A DNA stretch of 42,107 nt from an uncultured Clostridia bacterium (GTDB lineage Bacteria; Bacillota; Clostridia; Oscillospirales; Ruminococcaceae): the NCBI GenBank assembly GCA_947589035.1, contig CANPYZ010000023.1:1-42107 (forward strand), written 5' to 3'. The notes under the pieces are model-generated. The model saw only the letters and a list, made by a program, of their open reading frames with translations, made no database searches and had not been told where the DNA came from. A program made the position numbers and the translations under genes. Each line of letters starts with the position of its first letter. The first letter of the stretch is position 1. Below, piece by piece: positions 1-8,068 of this stretch.

Positions 1-64
1 TTTATATTATCCATTTTATCACCCTAATTTATTATATCACTTTTGACCAGGTTTGTCAAGGTTA

Positions 65-805
65 TTAAACAGGTCTAATAATCCATTCGCCTAAAGTTAC
101 ATCATTGTGTTTCAGTACTGTTTTTGCCCAGTATTCAGCGATAGTTTCTGCGTATTTCATAGCGAATCTATTATCAGAAAGATTGATTTTCTGCAAATCT
201 TCATCAGAAACATTCGTCTTACAATGAAGCAGAGACCATATCTTCTGAACCTTCTCTTCGGATAAATCCGCTTTTTTGATGTCGGTCACAGCCTGAAACT
301 CTTTCCAGGTCATAATCTCTGAGAACATCTCCTTCAGGAACAAGTCAGTAATCTTCTGAGGAACAGTTTCTTCCCTCTGATAGTCATATGTGACCTTTTT
401 CATATCTTCTATTTCGGCTATGATATGGCTTGAAATCAGCATATTGTAGAACGTGTCAATAATGCTCTCGTTCAGTCGCTGCAACTGATTTATCTTATCT
501 TTATCAAGAAAGTCAAGAATAGATTTCAGACGTCCATTGATTTTCTGCAAAGTGTTTTGAGGCATTTGTATTTCTTCCAGCACAGTAAGCCCGATATTGA
601 CATGCATTTGTTCCCATAGCCCGTAAATCCAGTCTACAGTTTCTTCCTTGTCATCAGCATGATTTACTGCTGGTCGAATTCCTTCAATGATACTGCTGAA
701 ATGTTTCTGATATACAGAATTATCCGCATCTGTATGTTCCAGAGAATGCTTTGCCATCAGATTGATGACAGAAACAGTTTGCTTCATATTCGCAATAAAA
801 TACAA
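65..805 (-). CDS. Hypothetical protein, about 240-246 aa, mostly helical
   Basis: I do not recognise this protein. It is rich in charged residues and looks wholly helical, without a signal peptide or membrane segment, so it is probably a soluble cytoplasmic protein. Two starts are possible: TTG at 805, preceded by GAGAAG five bases upstream, and ATG at 787. The ATG shares an ATGA overlap with the stop of an open reading stretch just upstream (784-1008), the usual sign of translational coupling, so the gene was probably the second member of a small operon whose first gene is now truncated. No terminator hairpin is visible in the 64 bases after it. Function unknown. Confidence 0.6.
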   Translation of the reverse strand: MYFIANMKQTVSVINLMAKHSLEHTDADNSVYQKHFSSIIEGIRPAVNHADDKEETVDWIYGLWEQMHVNIGLTVLEEIQMPQNTLQKINGRLKSILDFLDKDKINQLQRLNESIIDTFYNMLISSHIIAEIEDMKKVTYDYQREETVPQKITDLFLKEMFSEIMTWKEFQAVTDIKKADLSEEKVQKIWSLLHCKTNVSDEDLQKINLSDNRFAMKYAETIAEYWAKTVLKHNDVTLGEWIIRPV

Positions 806-1008
806 TTGAACTTCTCTAAATTACTTTTATCGGCATAAGCCTTAATATCAAGATGAAGCTGATTTTTCAGTTTTGACCTGATGCTGCTTTTATCTTTTCC
901 AATAATCATATCCCCTATTTTAAGGGTTTCGTCTTTTATAAAATCAGTATAGTCACTATGCACAAATATTGCTGCTGATTTGTCTGTAAATAGAAGAATG
1001 CAAGTGTC
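784..1008 (-). pseudogene. Truncated reading frame, C-terminal remnant of an upstream partner gene
   Basis: On the minus strand a frame of about 74 codons stays open from just after a TAA at 1011-1009 to a TGA at 786-784. The encoded peptide (ILLFTDKSAAIFVHSDYTDF near its start, NQLHLDIKAYADKSNLEKF near its end) has normal protein composition, but there is no start codon with a Shine-Dalgarno at its 5' end. Its stop overlaps the ATG at 787 of the next gene. The likeliest reading is the 3' end of a gene that has lost its 5' part; a 16-bp inverted repeat (954-969 with 1030-1045) lies at the broken end. The family is not recognised. Confidence 0.35.
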
Positions 1009-1045
1009 TTATGTATTTGTATAAAGGACATATTTGTGCATAGTG
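954..1045. repeat. 16-bp perfect inverted repeat with 60-base spacer
   Basis: The 16-mer CACTATGCACAAATAT at 954-969 is repeated exactly in reverse complement at 1030-1045. One arm lies within the truncated frame 784-1008 and the other in non-coding DNA upstream of it. The 60-base spacer holds no promoter that I can see. It could be the scar of a rearrangement that broke the upstream gene, or the ends of a very small element. Confidence 0.6.
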
Positions 1046-1221
1046 CTGTATCTGACTTTTACAATTCATCATTAAAATACGCTGATTTTTTAATTTGTTA
1101 GCCTGTACAACATAAAATTGAACGAAATATCACATAATATTCCCTATTCTTCAAGATTTTTGGCTCAATAAGGTGTACGGTAAGGGTATTTTCACTGTCT
1201 GTCCGTTGCACAAGCAAAACG

Positions 1222-1253
1222 AACGCCTATGTTTTCAATGAAACATAGGCGTT
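1222..1253 (-). terminator. Intrinsic terminator of the tRNA-Met gene
   Basis: A 12-bp perfect stem (ACGCCTATGTTT at 1223-1234 paired with 1241-1252) closes a six-base loop. On the minus strand it starts a few bases after the CCA end of the tRNA and is followed by a short T-rich stretch. Confidence 0.75.
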
Positions 1254-1256
1254 TTC

Positions 1257-1333
<77 letters not shown>

Positions 1334-1377
1334 GAGGGAATGTTATACTCATAATTTTTTCTTCAGGTTACTTGTAT

Positions 1378-1406
1378 AGTATACCACAAAAATTTTATTT
1401 TGTCAA
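1378..1406 (-). promoter_or_regulatory. Promoter of the initiator tRNA gene
   Basis: On the minus strand TTGACA (1406-1401) and TATACT (1383-1378) are separated by exactly 17 bases. The tRNA 5' end lies 44 bases past the -10, leaving a leader of about 38 bases for RNase P to remove. Confidence 0.8.
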
Positions 1407-1593
1407 GAGATTTTTCATTTTTTGAGAGATTATTTTTTCAATATAAAATAAAATATTTTAGTCAACCAACACAAATGAATTAAAAAATAAAATTTTATTA
1501 AAATTTTTATTTTTTCAGATTAGGGGTATCATTTTCACTAAATTTATCAAATGATTTTTGGTAACATTTACAAGTTATTTTTATGTCGAAATA

Positions 1594-1622
1594 TTGACTA
1601 TTTGCGCAAAATGTGTTATAAT
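1594..1622 (+). promoter_or_regulatory. Promoter upstream of the two-component system
   Basis: TTGACT (1594-1599) and TATAAT (1617-1622) with a 17-base spacer and an extended -10 (TGTTATAAT). It drives the small broken frame at 1668 and probably the response regulator at 1891, since no better promoter lies between them. Confidence 0.75.
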
Positions 1623-1667
1623 TTATATGTTATTCAGAAGAAATATTGCTTTAAAAGGTTTGATTAT

Positions 1668-1846
1668 ATGAATGATAATAACATTTTAACTGTTTTCTCA
1701 ACAGGGCTTAAATTGTTGAATTGCAGAATAATCCTGATGCGATTTCAAAAGCAGGACATATTGAACAAGAAATGGAACATAAAAGTTTATTTTACGGCTT
1801 TTTATCAGTTTTCAGTAATGGAATAATAAATATGGAGAAAAGTTGA
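1668..1846 (+). pseudogene. Small gene of about 60 codons with an apparent frameshift
   Basis: An ATG at 1668 has a good Shine-Dalgarno (AAAAGG, nine bases upstream) and sits 45 bases after a strong promoter. The first 15 or so codons (MNDNNILTVFSTGLK) read well, but the same frame then turns into an unlikely composition and stops at 1826. Moving to the -1 frame near 1712 gives a convincing protein continuation (VELQNNPDAISKAGHIEQEM... ending FSNGIINMEKS) with a stop at 1846. The simplest explanation is a one-base indel in a small gene that precedes the response regulator. No canonical slippery heptamer is present at the junction. Family not recognised. Confidence 0.4.
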
Positions 1847-1860
1847 TAAAAAGTTGATAA
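1841..1860 (+). promoter_or_regulatory. Candidate response-regulator operator (tandem 11-bp repeat)
   Basis: AGTTGATAA occurs at 1841-1849 and again at 1852-1860, an exact 11-bp period, 31 bases before the response regulator start. OmpR/PhoB-family regulators typically bind tandem half-sites one helical turn apart. A near copy lies at 3750-3769, before the ABC exporter. Autoregulation is inferred. Confidence 0.45.
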
Positions 1861-1890
1861 TTATGCTGTAAACTTAAAAAGGGTGATAAT

Positions 1891-2562
1891 ATGTATAAAA
1901 TTCTGGTGGCAGATGATGAAAAAGATGTTGTCAGCTTGCTAAAAGATTATTTTGAAATGAATGACTATCTTGTCATCACAGCATATTCCGGTGCGGAAGC
2001 AATTGAAAAAACTGCACAGAATCCGGATATTATTCTACTTGATGTGAATATGCCGGACGGTGACGGTTTATCCGTATGCCGTAAAATTCGTCATTATGTA
2101 GCATGTCCGATTTTATTTTTAACCGCAAGAATTGAAGATAGTGATAAAATTTCCGGTTTTGCTTCCGGCGGTGATGATTATATCATAAAGCCATTTTCCA
2201 TTGATGAACTCGGTGCGAGAGTGGCTGCACATATTCGGCGTGACCACAGAATAAAAGCACAGGCGAATGTGCGGTATTTCGGGAATTTAACCATTGATTA
2301 CACAGGTAAAACAATTATCATTGACGAAAAAATACTTGACATTGCCAAAAAGGAATTTCAGATTATTGAATTACTTTCTGTTAATTGCGGGCAGGTTTTC
2401 GATAAAGAACGCATTTATGAAAAAATATGGGGCTATGATTCAGAAGGCAGCAGTGCGGTCATTGCTGAACATATCCGCCGCATTCGTGCAAAATTAGCGA
2501 AATTCGGCGAAGAATACCATATTGAAACAGTCTGGGGAATGGGTTACAAATGGAGAAAGTGA
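1891..2562 (+). CDS. OmpR/PhoB-family response regulator
   Basis: A 223-residue two-domain response regulator. The receiver domain (about 1-120) has the acidic pair D8-D9, phosphoacceptor D51 (in LLDVNMPD), T78 and K100 (IKPF), the full catalytic set. The C-terminal winged-helix DNA-binding domain (about 128-220) ends with the typical WGMGYKW. The start has a strong Shine-Dalgarno (AAAGGGTG). Its stop overlaps the following histidine kinase gene by 13 bases, so the two are translationally coupled and are cognate partners. The exporter genes directly downstream, and the shared 11-bp-period repeats before both units, suggest that the exporter is its target. The inducing signal is unknown; such pairs beside ABC-2 exporters often answer to antimicrobial peptides or cell-envelope stress. 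Confidence 0.93.
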   Translation: MYKILVADDEKDVVSLLKDYFEMNDYLVITAYSGAEAIEKTAQNPDIILLDVNMPDGDGLSVCRKIRHYVACPILFLTARIEDSDKISGFASGGDDYIIKPFSIDELGARVAAHIRRDHRIKAQANVRYFGNLTIDYTGKTIIIDEKILDIAKKEFQIIELLSVNCGQVFDKERIYEKIWGYDSEGSSAVIAEHIRRIRAKLAKFGEEYHIETVWGMGYKWRK

Positions 2563-3758
2563 AATTATTTCATTCCCTGAAATGGTCACTGATGAAATAT
2601 GTACCGATAAGTGTCATTTTAGCCGTGATAGGTATAGCGTGCATAGGTTTCGGCACTAACGAACTTCAGGAGAACTACGAAGAAAAATACGGAAATTTTT
2701 CAGACAGTATCACATATGTAATTCAAGAGAGTCGGGAAAATAATACATTTGAAGTTTGGCAAAAAGACGACAAACTCGTGCCATTCAATAGGAGTACCGC
2801 CACTTTGCACTTCGGCTACTGGGTAATCAGCTATGCACAGTATATTCTAATGCCGTTGTGGATGTTGGTGTGCGTATATGTACCAGGTATAATTTTTTAC
2901 AAAAGAGAGCTGAAAAAGCCGATTTCAATTCTCATGGACGCATCACGGAAAATTGCGGAAAATCAGCTTGATTTCAGGATTGAGTACGACAAAGAAGATG
3001 AACTCAGTACGCTGTGTAATGCATTTGAAGAAATGCGCTGGCAGTTAGATAAAAATAACCGTGAAATGTGGCGTTCTCTTGAGGAGCGAAAACGCCTTAA
3101 TTCTGCATTTTCACATGATTTGCGAACGCCTTTGACCGTGCTGAAAGGCTATGCGGAATTTCTCGAAAAATATGTCCCTTCCGGGAAAGTTTCTGAAGAA
3201 AAATTATTATCCGTTCTGGCAATGATGAACGGACAAATTACCCGACTTGAACATTACACGCAAAAAATGAATGCCGTGCAGAAACTGGAAGATATTACCC
3301 CCGACAGGAAAAAATTTCAACCCGAAAAATTATTTTCCATGTTTGAAGAAACAGGTAATTTTATTTGCAGTGAAAAATTCAAGAGTAATTATTTTTCTGA
3401 TAATGAAACAATTTTCATTGATATAGAACTTGTTATGCAGGTTTATGAAAATTTAATTTCAAATGCAATGAGATATGCGGAATATTCCGTTTCAGTGGAA
3501 GTTAATCTTATTGAAAATCTTCTGAAAATTGCCGTTTATGATGACGGGAAAGGCTTTTCAGAAGAGGCATTAAAAAACGCTGTACAACCATTTTACAGAG
3601 ATGAAAAAGAACCTGATAAACTTCATTTCGGGCTGGGTTTATATATCTGCAAAATAATTTGTGAAAAATGCGGAGGTAAACTTACATTGGAAAATACCGA
3701 AAATGGCGGAAAAGTGACAGCTGAATTTATATGCAAAAAAATTTCAGAAAGTAGATAA
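2550..3758 (+). CDS. Membrane sensor histidine kinase, partner of the upstream regulator
   Basis: A 402-residue sensor kinase. Two membrane helices (about 17-36 and 92-117) flank a short extracytoplasmic loop of about 55 residues, too small for a standard ligand-binding fold. Then come a HAMP linker (about 118-170), the HisKA dimerisation helix with H189 in FSHDLRTPLT, and a HATPase domain with N-box (NLISNAMRY, 301-309), DDGKGF (331-336) and GLGL (361-364). All catalytic motifs are intact. The short loop fits intramembrane-type sensing, as in kinases that work with exporters. Its end is followed by a repeat like that before the regulator and then by a terminator, so the exporter genes are probably a separately controlled unit. 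Confidence 0.93.
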   Translation: MEKVKLFHSLKWSLMKYVPISVILAVIGIACIGFGTNELQENYEEKYGNFSDSITYVIQESRENNTFEVWQKDDKLVPFNRSTATLHFGYWVISYAQYILMPLWMLVCVYVPGIIFYKRELKKPISILMDASRKIAENQLDFRIEYDKEDELSTLCNAFEEMRWQLDKNNREMWRSLEERKRLNSAFSHDLRTPLTVLKGYAEFLEKYVPSGKVSEEKLLSVLAMMNGQITRLEHYTQKMNAVQKLEDITPDRKKFQPEKLFSMFEETGNFICSEKFKSNYFSDNETIFIDIELVMQVYENLISNAMRYAEYSVSVEVNLIENLLKIAVYDDGKGFSEEALKNAVQPFYRDEKEPDKLHFGLGLYICKIICEKCGGKLTLENTENGGKVTAEFICKKISESR

Positions 3759-3769
3759 AAAGTTGAAAA
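3750..3769 (+). promoter_or_regulatory. Second copy of the tandem 11-bp repeat, before the ABC exporter
   Basis: AGTAGATAA (3750-3758, covering the kinase stop codon) and AGTTGAAAA (3761-3769) repeat the pattern seen at 1841-1860 with the same 11-bp spacing. A weak promoter follows: TTGAAA (3763-3768), 16 bases, TATAGC (3784-3789). This fits an activator site overlapping a poor -35, but it is inferred from pattern only. Confidence 0.4.
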
Positions 3770-3785
3770 ATAGGATTTATCATTA

Positions 3786-3819
3786 TAGCATAGCCTGAAA
3801 GGCTGTGCTAATTTTTTTT
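3786..3819 (+). terminator. Intrinsic terminator after the histidine kinase
   Basis: A 10-bp stem with one G-T pair (3786-3795 with 3801-3810) and a TGAAA loop is followed by eight T residues (3812-3819). It separates the kinase gene from the exporter genes, whose Shine-Dalgarno begins directly after the T run. Confidence 0.75.
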
Positions 3820-3835
3820 GAAAGGATTTTGCATT

Positions 3836-4726
3836 ATGATGAACAAAATTGAAATCAGTCATGTTGACAAATTTTATGGCAGAAAAAAAGCTCTGAAAAA
3901 TGTAACACTCACCATCAATCAGGGAATGTTCGGTTTGTTAGGGCGTAACGGCGCAGGGAAAACAACGTTAATGAAATGCCTTGCAACACTCCACACAATT
4001 CAGGAAGGCAGCATTGAAATTTGTGGTATTCCGATTGAAAACGCAAAGGAAATCCGGAGTATTACAGGTTATCTTCCGCAGGATTTTTCCATGTATCCTA
4101 CAATGACAGTGCAGGAAAGTCTTGATTACCTCGGTTTACTTTCGGGAATGGAAAATTCCTTCCGCAAAAAGCGTGCAGAAACGTTATTAAAACGTGTGAA
4201 TCTCACAGAACACCAGCACAAAAAAGTAAAAGCCTTATCCGGCGGAATGAAACGCCGTCTTGGTATTGCACAGGCACTTTTACATGACCCGAAAGTGTTA
4301 ATTGTTGATGAACCTACTGCCGGACTTGACCCTGAAGAAAGAATACGTTTCCGGAATTTACTTTGTGAAGTTGCTGATGAACGAATTGTTATTCTTTCAA
4401 CGCATATTGTCGGTGATATTGAGGCAACCTGTGAAGACATTGCCATTATGAACAGTGGAGAAATTCTCTGGCAAGGTACAGTTTCAGAACTTCTTGAACA
4501 TGCCTATGGAAAAGTTTTCACCGTGAATGTAGATAAAAAATATCTTACAGAAATAAAAAAGCAATTCATTGTGACGGGAATGCTTGTGCAGAATGAATAT
4601 GCAACAGTAAGAATGATTTCAGAACATTTGCCGGAAATCGGCGCAAAACCAACTGAACCGAATCTTGAAGATGCGTACATGTATTGCCTTTACAGTAATG
4701 GCTGTGATATTTCGGGAGGTGTGTAA
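3836..4726 (+). CDS. ABC transporter ATP-binding subunit (ABC-2 exporter type)
   Basis: A 296-residue cytoplasmic ATPase that should power the two membrane proteins encoded next. Walker A GRNGAGKTT (36-44), ABC signature LSGGM (134-138), Walker B VLIVDEP (154-160), D-loop and switch H190 (STH) are all intact. A C-terminal extension of about 80 residues follows, as in ATPases of the drug and peptide exporter class. ATG 3836 is preferred because AAAGGA lies nine bases upstream; an upstream TTG at 3818 would fall inside the terminator T run. The next gene begins one base after its stop. Substrate unknown; the linked two-component system suggests peptide antibiotic resistance or envelope maintenance. 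Confidence 0.92.
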   Translation: MMNKIEISHVDKFYGRKKALKNVTLTINQGMFGLLGRNGAGKTTLMKCLATLHTIQEGSIEICGIPIENAKEIRSITGYLPQDFSMYPTMTVQESLDYLGLLSGMENSFRKKRAETLLKRVNLTEHQHKKVKALSGGMKRRLGIAQALLHDPKVLIVDEPTAGLDPEERIRFRNLLCEVADERIVILSTHIVGDIEATCEDIAIMNSGEILWQGTVSELLEHAYGKVFTVNVDKKYLTEIKKQFIVTGMLVQNEYATVRMISEHLPEIGAKPTEPNLEDAYMYCLYSNGCDISGGV

Positions 4727-4727
4727 A

Positions 4728-5975
4728 ATGTTATTTTTCAAAGAGTGTAAAAAAATCATCTTTTCGCTGATTTTCGTGATTTATTGCATCGTTCTGTTCG
4801 GATTTTATTTCACGCAATTTGCGAATGATTGTGAATACCCACTTGAAAAACCTCATGAAGGGCAAGCAGATTACGGCACAATTGCAAAAGAAATTCCTGA
4901 AATCATGATGCCTTCTGCAATTGAAGGTCTTGTCAGTGAATATCTTTCTGGAGAATTTTCAGCGTATCCCTATGGGTTTTACAAGTGCGTGAAATTAAAA
5001 GACAAAGACAAGAAAAAACTTGCGGAAATTATTACAGAATTATCAGGTATTTCTGCCGAAATACTGGAAAATTTTGACGATTATGCGCCAAGCGGTTACA
5101 TTATGGGGGAGAATGGAAGTCTTGTTTACACAGACGGAAATATTCCTGAAATACATATTCCGGAAACGCTTACTTACGAAAAGTTCAGGGAACTAATGAG
5201 AAAAGCAGATAAAATTATTGGTGGCGGTTCAAAATACAGTGATGAAAATATTGTCGGCAATTTTTCAAGGATTCCGAAAACGTATGAAGACGCACTCGCA
5301 GAATATGAACAATTCTGCAAAGAAGATAAAATTACAGGAGCTTATGCAAGGTTATTCTGTGATTATATGGGCATTGACCTGTCAATATTACCTGTATTTG
5401 TAGCGGTATTCCTTGCGGAACGTGATAAAAAATCAAGAATGGAACAGCTGATTTATTCAAGAAAAATCTCTTCTGCAAAATTAATTTTCACAAGATATAT
5501 TTCCCTTATATTTACAATGATGATACCTGTATTAATTACTTCATTGCTTGCTTATGCAAATGTAAAAAATATTTATCCAGATAATGAACTTGACAAATTC
5601 GTAATACTGAAAACGGCGGTTTATTGGCTCATTCCTAATATTATGGCATCTTCTGCCGTGGGAATGTTTGTCACTGAAATGACATCAGGCTTAATTGCCA
5701 TTTTTGTTCAAGGTGCATGGTGGTTTGCAAGTATTTTTGCATCATCTGAACTTACGGGAAGTATTAAAAATTTTACTTTTGTTATGCGCCATAATTCACT
5801 TTTAAAATATGACACTTTTCAAAATGAATGGCATACAATTGTATTCAATCGGCTATTTTTCACAATAATTTCTATACTTGTTATTTTATTGACTGCTGTT
5901 ATTTTCGAAATGAAAAGGAGAGGTGTTTTCAATGGCAAATTATTTGAACATCACAGCCATAAATCTGAAACATAA
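4728..5975 (+). CDS. ABC-2 type permease with a large external domain
   Basis: A 415-residue membrane protein. One N-terminal helix (about 10-30) is followed by a hydrophilic domain of about 190 residues, which by topology should lie outside the cell, and then by about five further helices (from about residue 225 to the end). This is a common layout for ABC-2 exporter permeases. The start ATG 4728 follows GGAGGTG, and the gene is one base from the ATPase. Its last 44 bases overlap the second permease gene, pointing to coupled synthesis of a heterodimeric membrane complex. The external domain could bind substrate or a partner; no motif identifies it. Confidence 0.8.
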   Translation: MLFFKECKKIIFSLIFVIYCIVLFGFYFTQFANDCEYPLEKPHEGQADYGTIAKEIPEIMMPSAIEGLVSEYLSGEFSAYPYGFYKCVKLKDKDKKKLAEIITELSGISAEILENFDDYAPSGYIMGENGSLVYTDGNIPEIHIPETLTYEKFRELMRKADKIIGGGSKYSDENIVGNFSRIPKTYEDALAEYEQFCKEDKITGAYARLFCDYMGIDLSILPVFVAVFLAERDKKSRMEQLIYSRKISSAKLIFTRYISLIFTMMIPVLITSLLAYANVKNIYPDNELDKFVILKTAVYWLIPNIMASSAVGMFVTEMTSGLIAIFVQGAWWFASIFASSELTGSIKNFTFVMRHNSLLKYDTFQNEWHTIVFNRLFFTIISILVILLTAVIFEMKRRGVFNGKLFEHHSHKSET

Positions 5976-6549
5976 TTCCGCACCACATTTACTGCTTGCC
6001 ATGATTATTGCATTGCTTACACCTGTCATTTTCGGCATATCTTCCCTGAATGCACAGGAAGCCGCACAGCCTTTGGAAATGTTTTTGTCATTGACAGGAA
6101 TTGTATTACTTACGCCAATTTTTCTTCCGGAACAAAATGAAAACATTCGTGATTTGGTGCGTTCAAAGCGTATTGATTATCTGGCAATATGCCTGATCAG
6201 ACTGGTATATTCTGTTAGTTTTCTCGCTTGTATTTTCGGAATATTTACAATCATCATGCAAAATTCCGAAAGCGATGTCACAGTACAGCATTTTGCAGGC
6301 GGATTAGCAAGCGGAATGTTTCTCGGTGCATTAGGATTTTTCTTTGCAGGAGTAACTGGTAACAGCATTATTGGCTATATGATTTCAATGATGTATTACA
6401 TTTGCAATTTTATGGTAAAAGATAAACTGAAACACTGGTATCTTTTTTCAATGTCATTAGGCAGTTTTGAAGAAAAATATTGGCTTTTAGCAAGTTCAGC
6501 AGTGCTATTTTTTATGGCTTTTGTAATAATCCAAAAATTCAGGAAATAA
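5932..6549 (+). CDS. Second, small ABC exporter permease subunit
   Basis: A 205-residue protein with about six predicted membrane helices and almost no soluble part. ATG 5932 has AGGAGAGG eight bases upstream, inside the end of the preceding permease gene. A 9-bp longer frame begins at 5923 but has no Shine-Dalgarno of its own. It is the last gene of the exporter unit and is followed by a terminator. It probably pairs with the larger permease and the ATPase to form the exporter; no substrate can be inferred from the sequence. Confidence 0.75.
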   Translation: MANYLNITAINLKHNSAPHLLLAMIIALLTPVIFGISSLNAQEAAQPLEMFLSLTGIVLLTPIFLPEQNENIRDLVRSKRIDYLAICLIRLVYSVSFLACIFGIFTIIMQNSESDVTVQHFAGGLASGMFLGALGFFFAGVTGNSIIGYMISMMYYICNFMVKDKLKHWYLFSMSLGSFEEKYWLLASSAVLFFMAFVIIQKFRK

Positions 6550-6576
6550 ATCTGTTTTATGATTATTTTGTAATAT

Positions 6577-6617
6577 CAGCACCGAGCAATAATGCCTGGT
6601 GCTGCTTTTAATTTTTA
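6577..6617 (+). terminator. Intrinsic terminator after the ABC exporter genes
   Basis: CAGCACC (6577-6583) pairs with GGTGCTG (6598-6604), with an inner GCA/TGC pairing around ATAA, followed by a T-rich tract. Confidence 0.7.
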
Positions 6618-7060
6618 TTTACCATTTAATTATGCACTATTTAAAAAAGCAAAGCTATTATCAAATAAATTCATAATAAAATAAACATATAAATAATATA
6701 AGGTATGCATTTTCTTTTTGAATAATATCTTTTTTGAATTTTCCGTATAGGAAATTTCAGTTTCATATTCCGCAAAACGTAATTCCTGTAAACAGATAAT
6801 TTTTTCTGTCTTTGTTATTCATGAATTACCTCTTCTGAAAAAATCTGATAATTTTCTTTGTGGCTGATTCTTCATCAGGTTCATATTGGCATCTTCACTG
6901 TTTTTTAAGTGTAACCACTCAATTGAAAATATAAAACCAAGTCTGCTTCTCTTGCAGTCTGTCTTAATTTTTCAAAATCTTCTTTGTTTATTATGAGATT
7001 TCCTTGAAAATGAATTTTGAAAATCATGATGATGATTCTTTTCAAAAAAATTTCAATTTT
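6618..7060. other. Intergenic stretch with gene debris, no intact gene
   Basis: About 440 AT-rich bases. On the minus strand several short stretches read like protein but are broken by stops and frame changes: for example EPDEESATKKIIRFFQKR ending near 6825, and a frame ending at a TAA at 6632-6630 that contains IICLQELRFAEYETEISY. They may be the decayed end of one or two lost genes. I could not assign a family and see no RNA gene. Confidence 0.3.
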
Positions 7061-7063
7061 CTA

Positions 7064-7092
7064 TTGATTTTTTGCTCCAAATGTGGTATAAT
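7064..7092 (+). promoter_or_regulatory. Promoter of the Rpn-like nuclease gene
   Basis: TTGATT (7064-7069), 17 bases, TATAAT (7087-7092). The surrounding bases closely match the phoB promoter at 12142-12170: both have TTGATTTTTT and AAATGTGGTAT-ATAGAA in register. The promoter shows that start codons upstream of about 7100 cannot be used. Confidence 0.75.
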
Positions 7093-7126
7093 AGAAGTAA
7101 ACCACAGGAAACAAGGGGTGATTCCA

Positions 7127-7948
7127 TTGGCACAGTTGAAAACTCAGCTTACGCCTGAAGAAGAACATCAGCAGAATCTAAGAATGCTTGCGAATTATCG
7201 TCCGCTTGATGATGATTTCATGCGTGAACTTTTCCGCAATAATCTTGAATTGGCACAATATGTTCTCCGCATCATCATCGACAAACCCGACTTAAAACTA
7301 ATTAAAGAAGAAACGCAGTATGATTTACAGCATCTTTTCGGAGAACGCTCTATTTGCCTTGATGTGTTTGGTGTGGACAGCGATGGCAAACAATATGACC
7401 TTGAAATTCAGCGAAGTGATGAAGGTGCTGACCCACACAGGGCAAGATACCATTCTGGGGCAATGGACGTGGATAACTTGAAAATCGGAAAGAGTTTCAA
7501 GTCACTTCCGGATACATATGTCATTTTCATTACAGAAAATGATTACTTTGGAAAAGGAAAGGCAATTTATCCGATAGAACGCATGAATCTTGCAACAGGT
7601 GAACCGTTCAGTGACGGCGAACATATCATTTACATCAATGGTGCATACAATAATCAAGAGGACAAATCCGAACTCGCTAAACTGATTCATGATTTCAGAT
7701 GCAGCAGTGCAGATGAAATGCTTTTACCACCTTTAGCTGAAAGAACACGGTATTTTAAGGAAACACCGGAAGGAGTGGAGTATATGTGCAAGGCTATGGA
7801 AGAAAGAATCAACGATGAAAAGGTCAGAATTGCCTACAACTTTTTATTGTTGGGTACTGTTTCAAAGGAAGACATTGCTAAAGCAACTAATCTTCCTATT
7901 GAAACAATCAATGAAATTGAAAAAAATATGAAATCTGTTTCCGCATAA
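7127..7948 (+). CDS. Rpn/PD-(D/E)XK nuclease family protein
   Basis: A 273-residue protein of the Rpn group (often annotated as a PD-(D/E)XK nuclease family transposase), known to promote RecA-independent recombination and in some cases linked to phage defence. The nuclease core is visible in the LDVFGVD...YDLEIQ segment, where an Asp and the Glu and Gln of ExQ are the expected metal and active-site residues, followed by RARYHSGAMD. The C-terminal part (SKEDIAKATNLPIETINEIE) resembles a small helix-turn-helix. TTG 7127 is chosen because AAGGGGTG lies six bases upstream and the promoter rules out an earlier start. It stands alone, between its own promoter and terminator. Such genes are multicopy in many gut Clostridia. 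Confidence 0.85.
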   Translation: MAQLKTQLTPEEEHQQNLRMLANYRPLDDDFMRELFRNNLELAQYVLRIIIDKPDLKLIKEETQYDLQHLFGERSICLDVFGVDSDGKQYDLEIQRSDEGADPHRARYHSGAMDVDNLKIGKSFKSLPDTYVIFITENDYFGKGKAIYPIERMNLATGEPFSDGEHIIYINGAYNNQEDKSELAKLIHDFRCSSADEMLLPPLAERTRYFKETPEGVEYMCKAMEERINDEKVRIAYNFLLLGTVSKEDIAKATNLPIETINEIEKNMKSVSA

Positions 7949-7959
7949 AATCAACCACT

Positions 7960-7999
7960 AAAGCACATTCCTTATTTTGGAGTGTGCTTTTTATTTTTC
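7960..7999 (+). terminator. Intrinsic terminator after the nuclease gene
   Basis: AAAGCACATTCC pairs with GGAGTGTGCTTT around a TTATTTT loop (one mismatch), followed by a T-rich stretch. Confidence 0.8.
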
Positions 8000-8068
8000 T
8001 TCTTTGCTTTGAGAAGTTCCACATAATTACAAAATTTCAGCATGACGAGATGGAACTTTTCTTAATAT

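Noticed and set aside
1707-1720. Programmed -1 frameshift signal in the small gene at 1668
   Set aside because: No X-XXY-YYZ heptamer in the correct phase and no clear stimulatory hairpin; an indel is the simpler reading.
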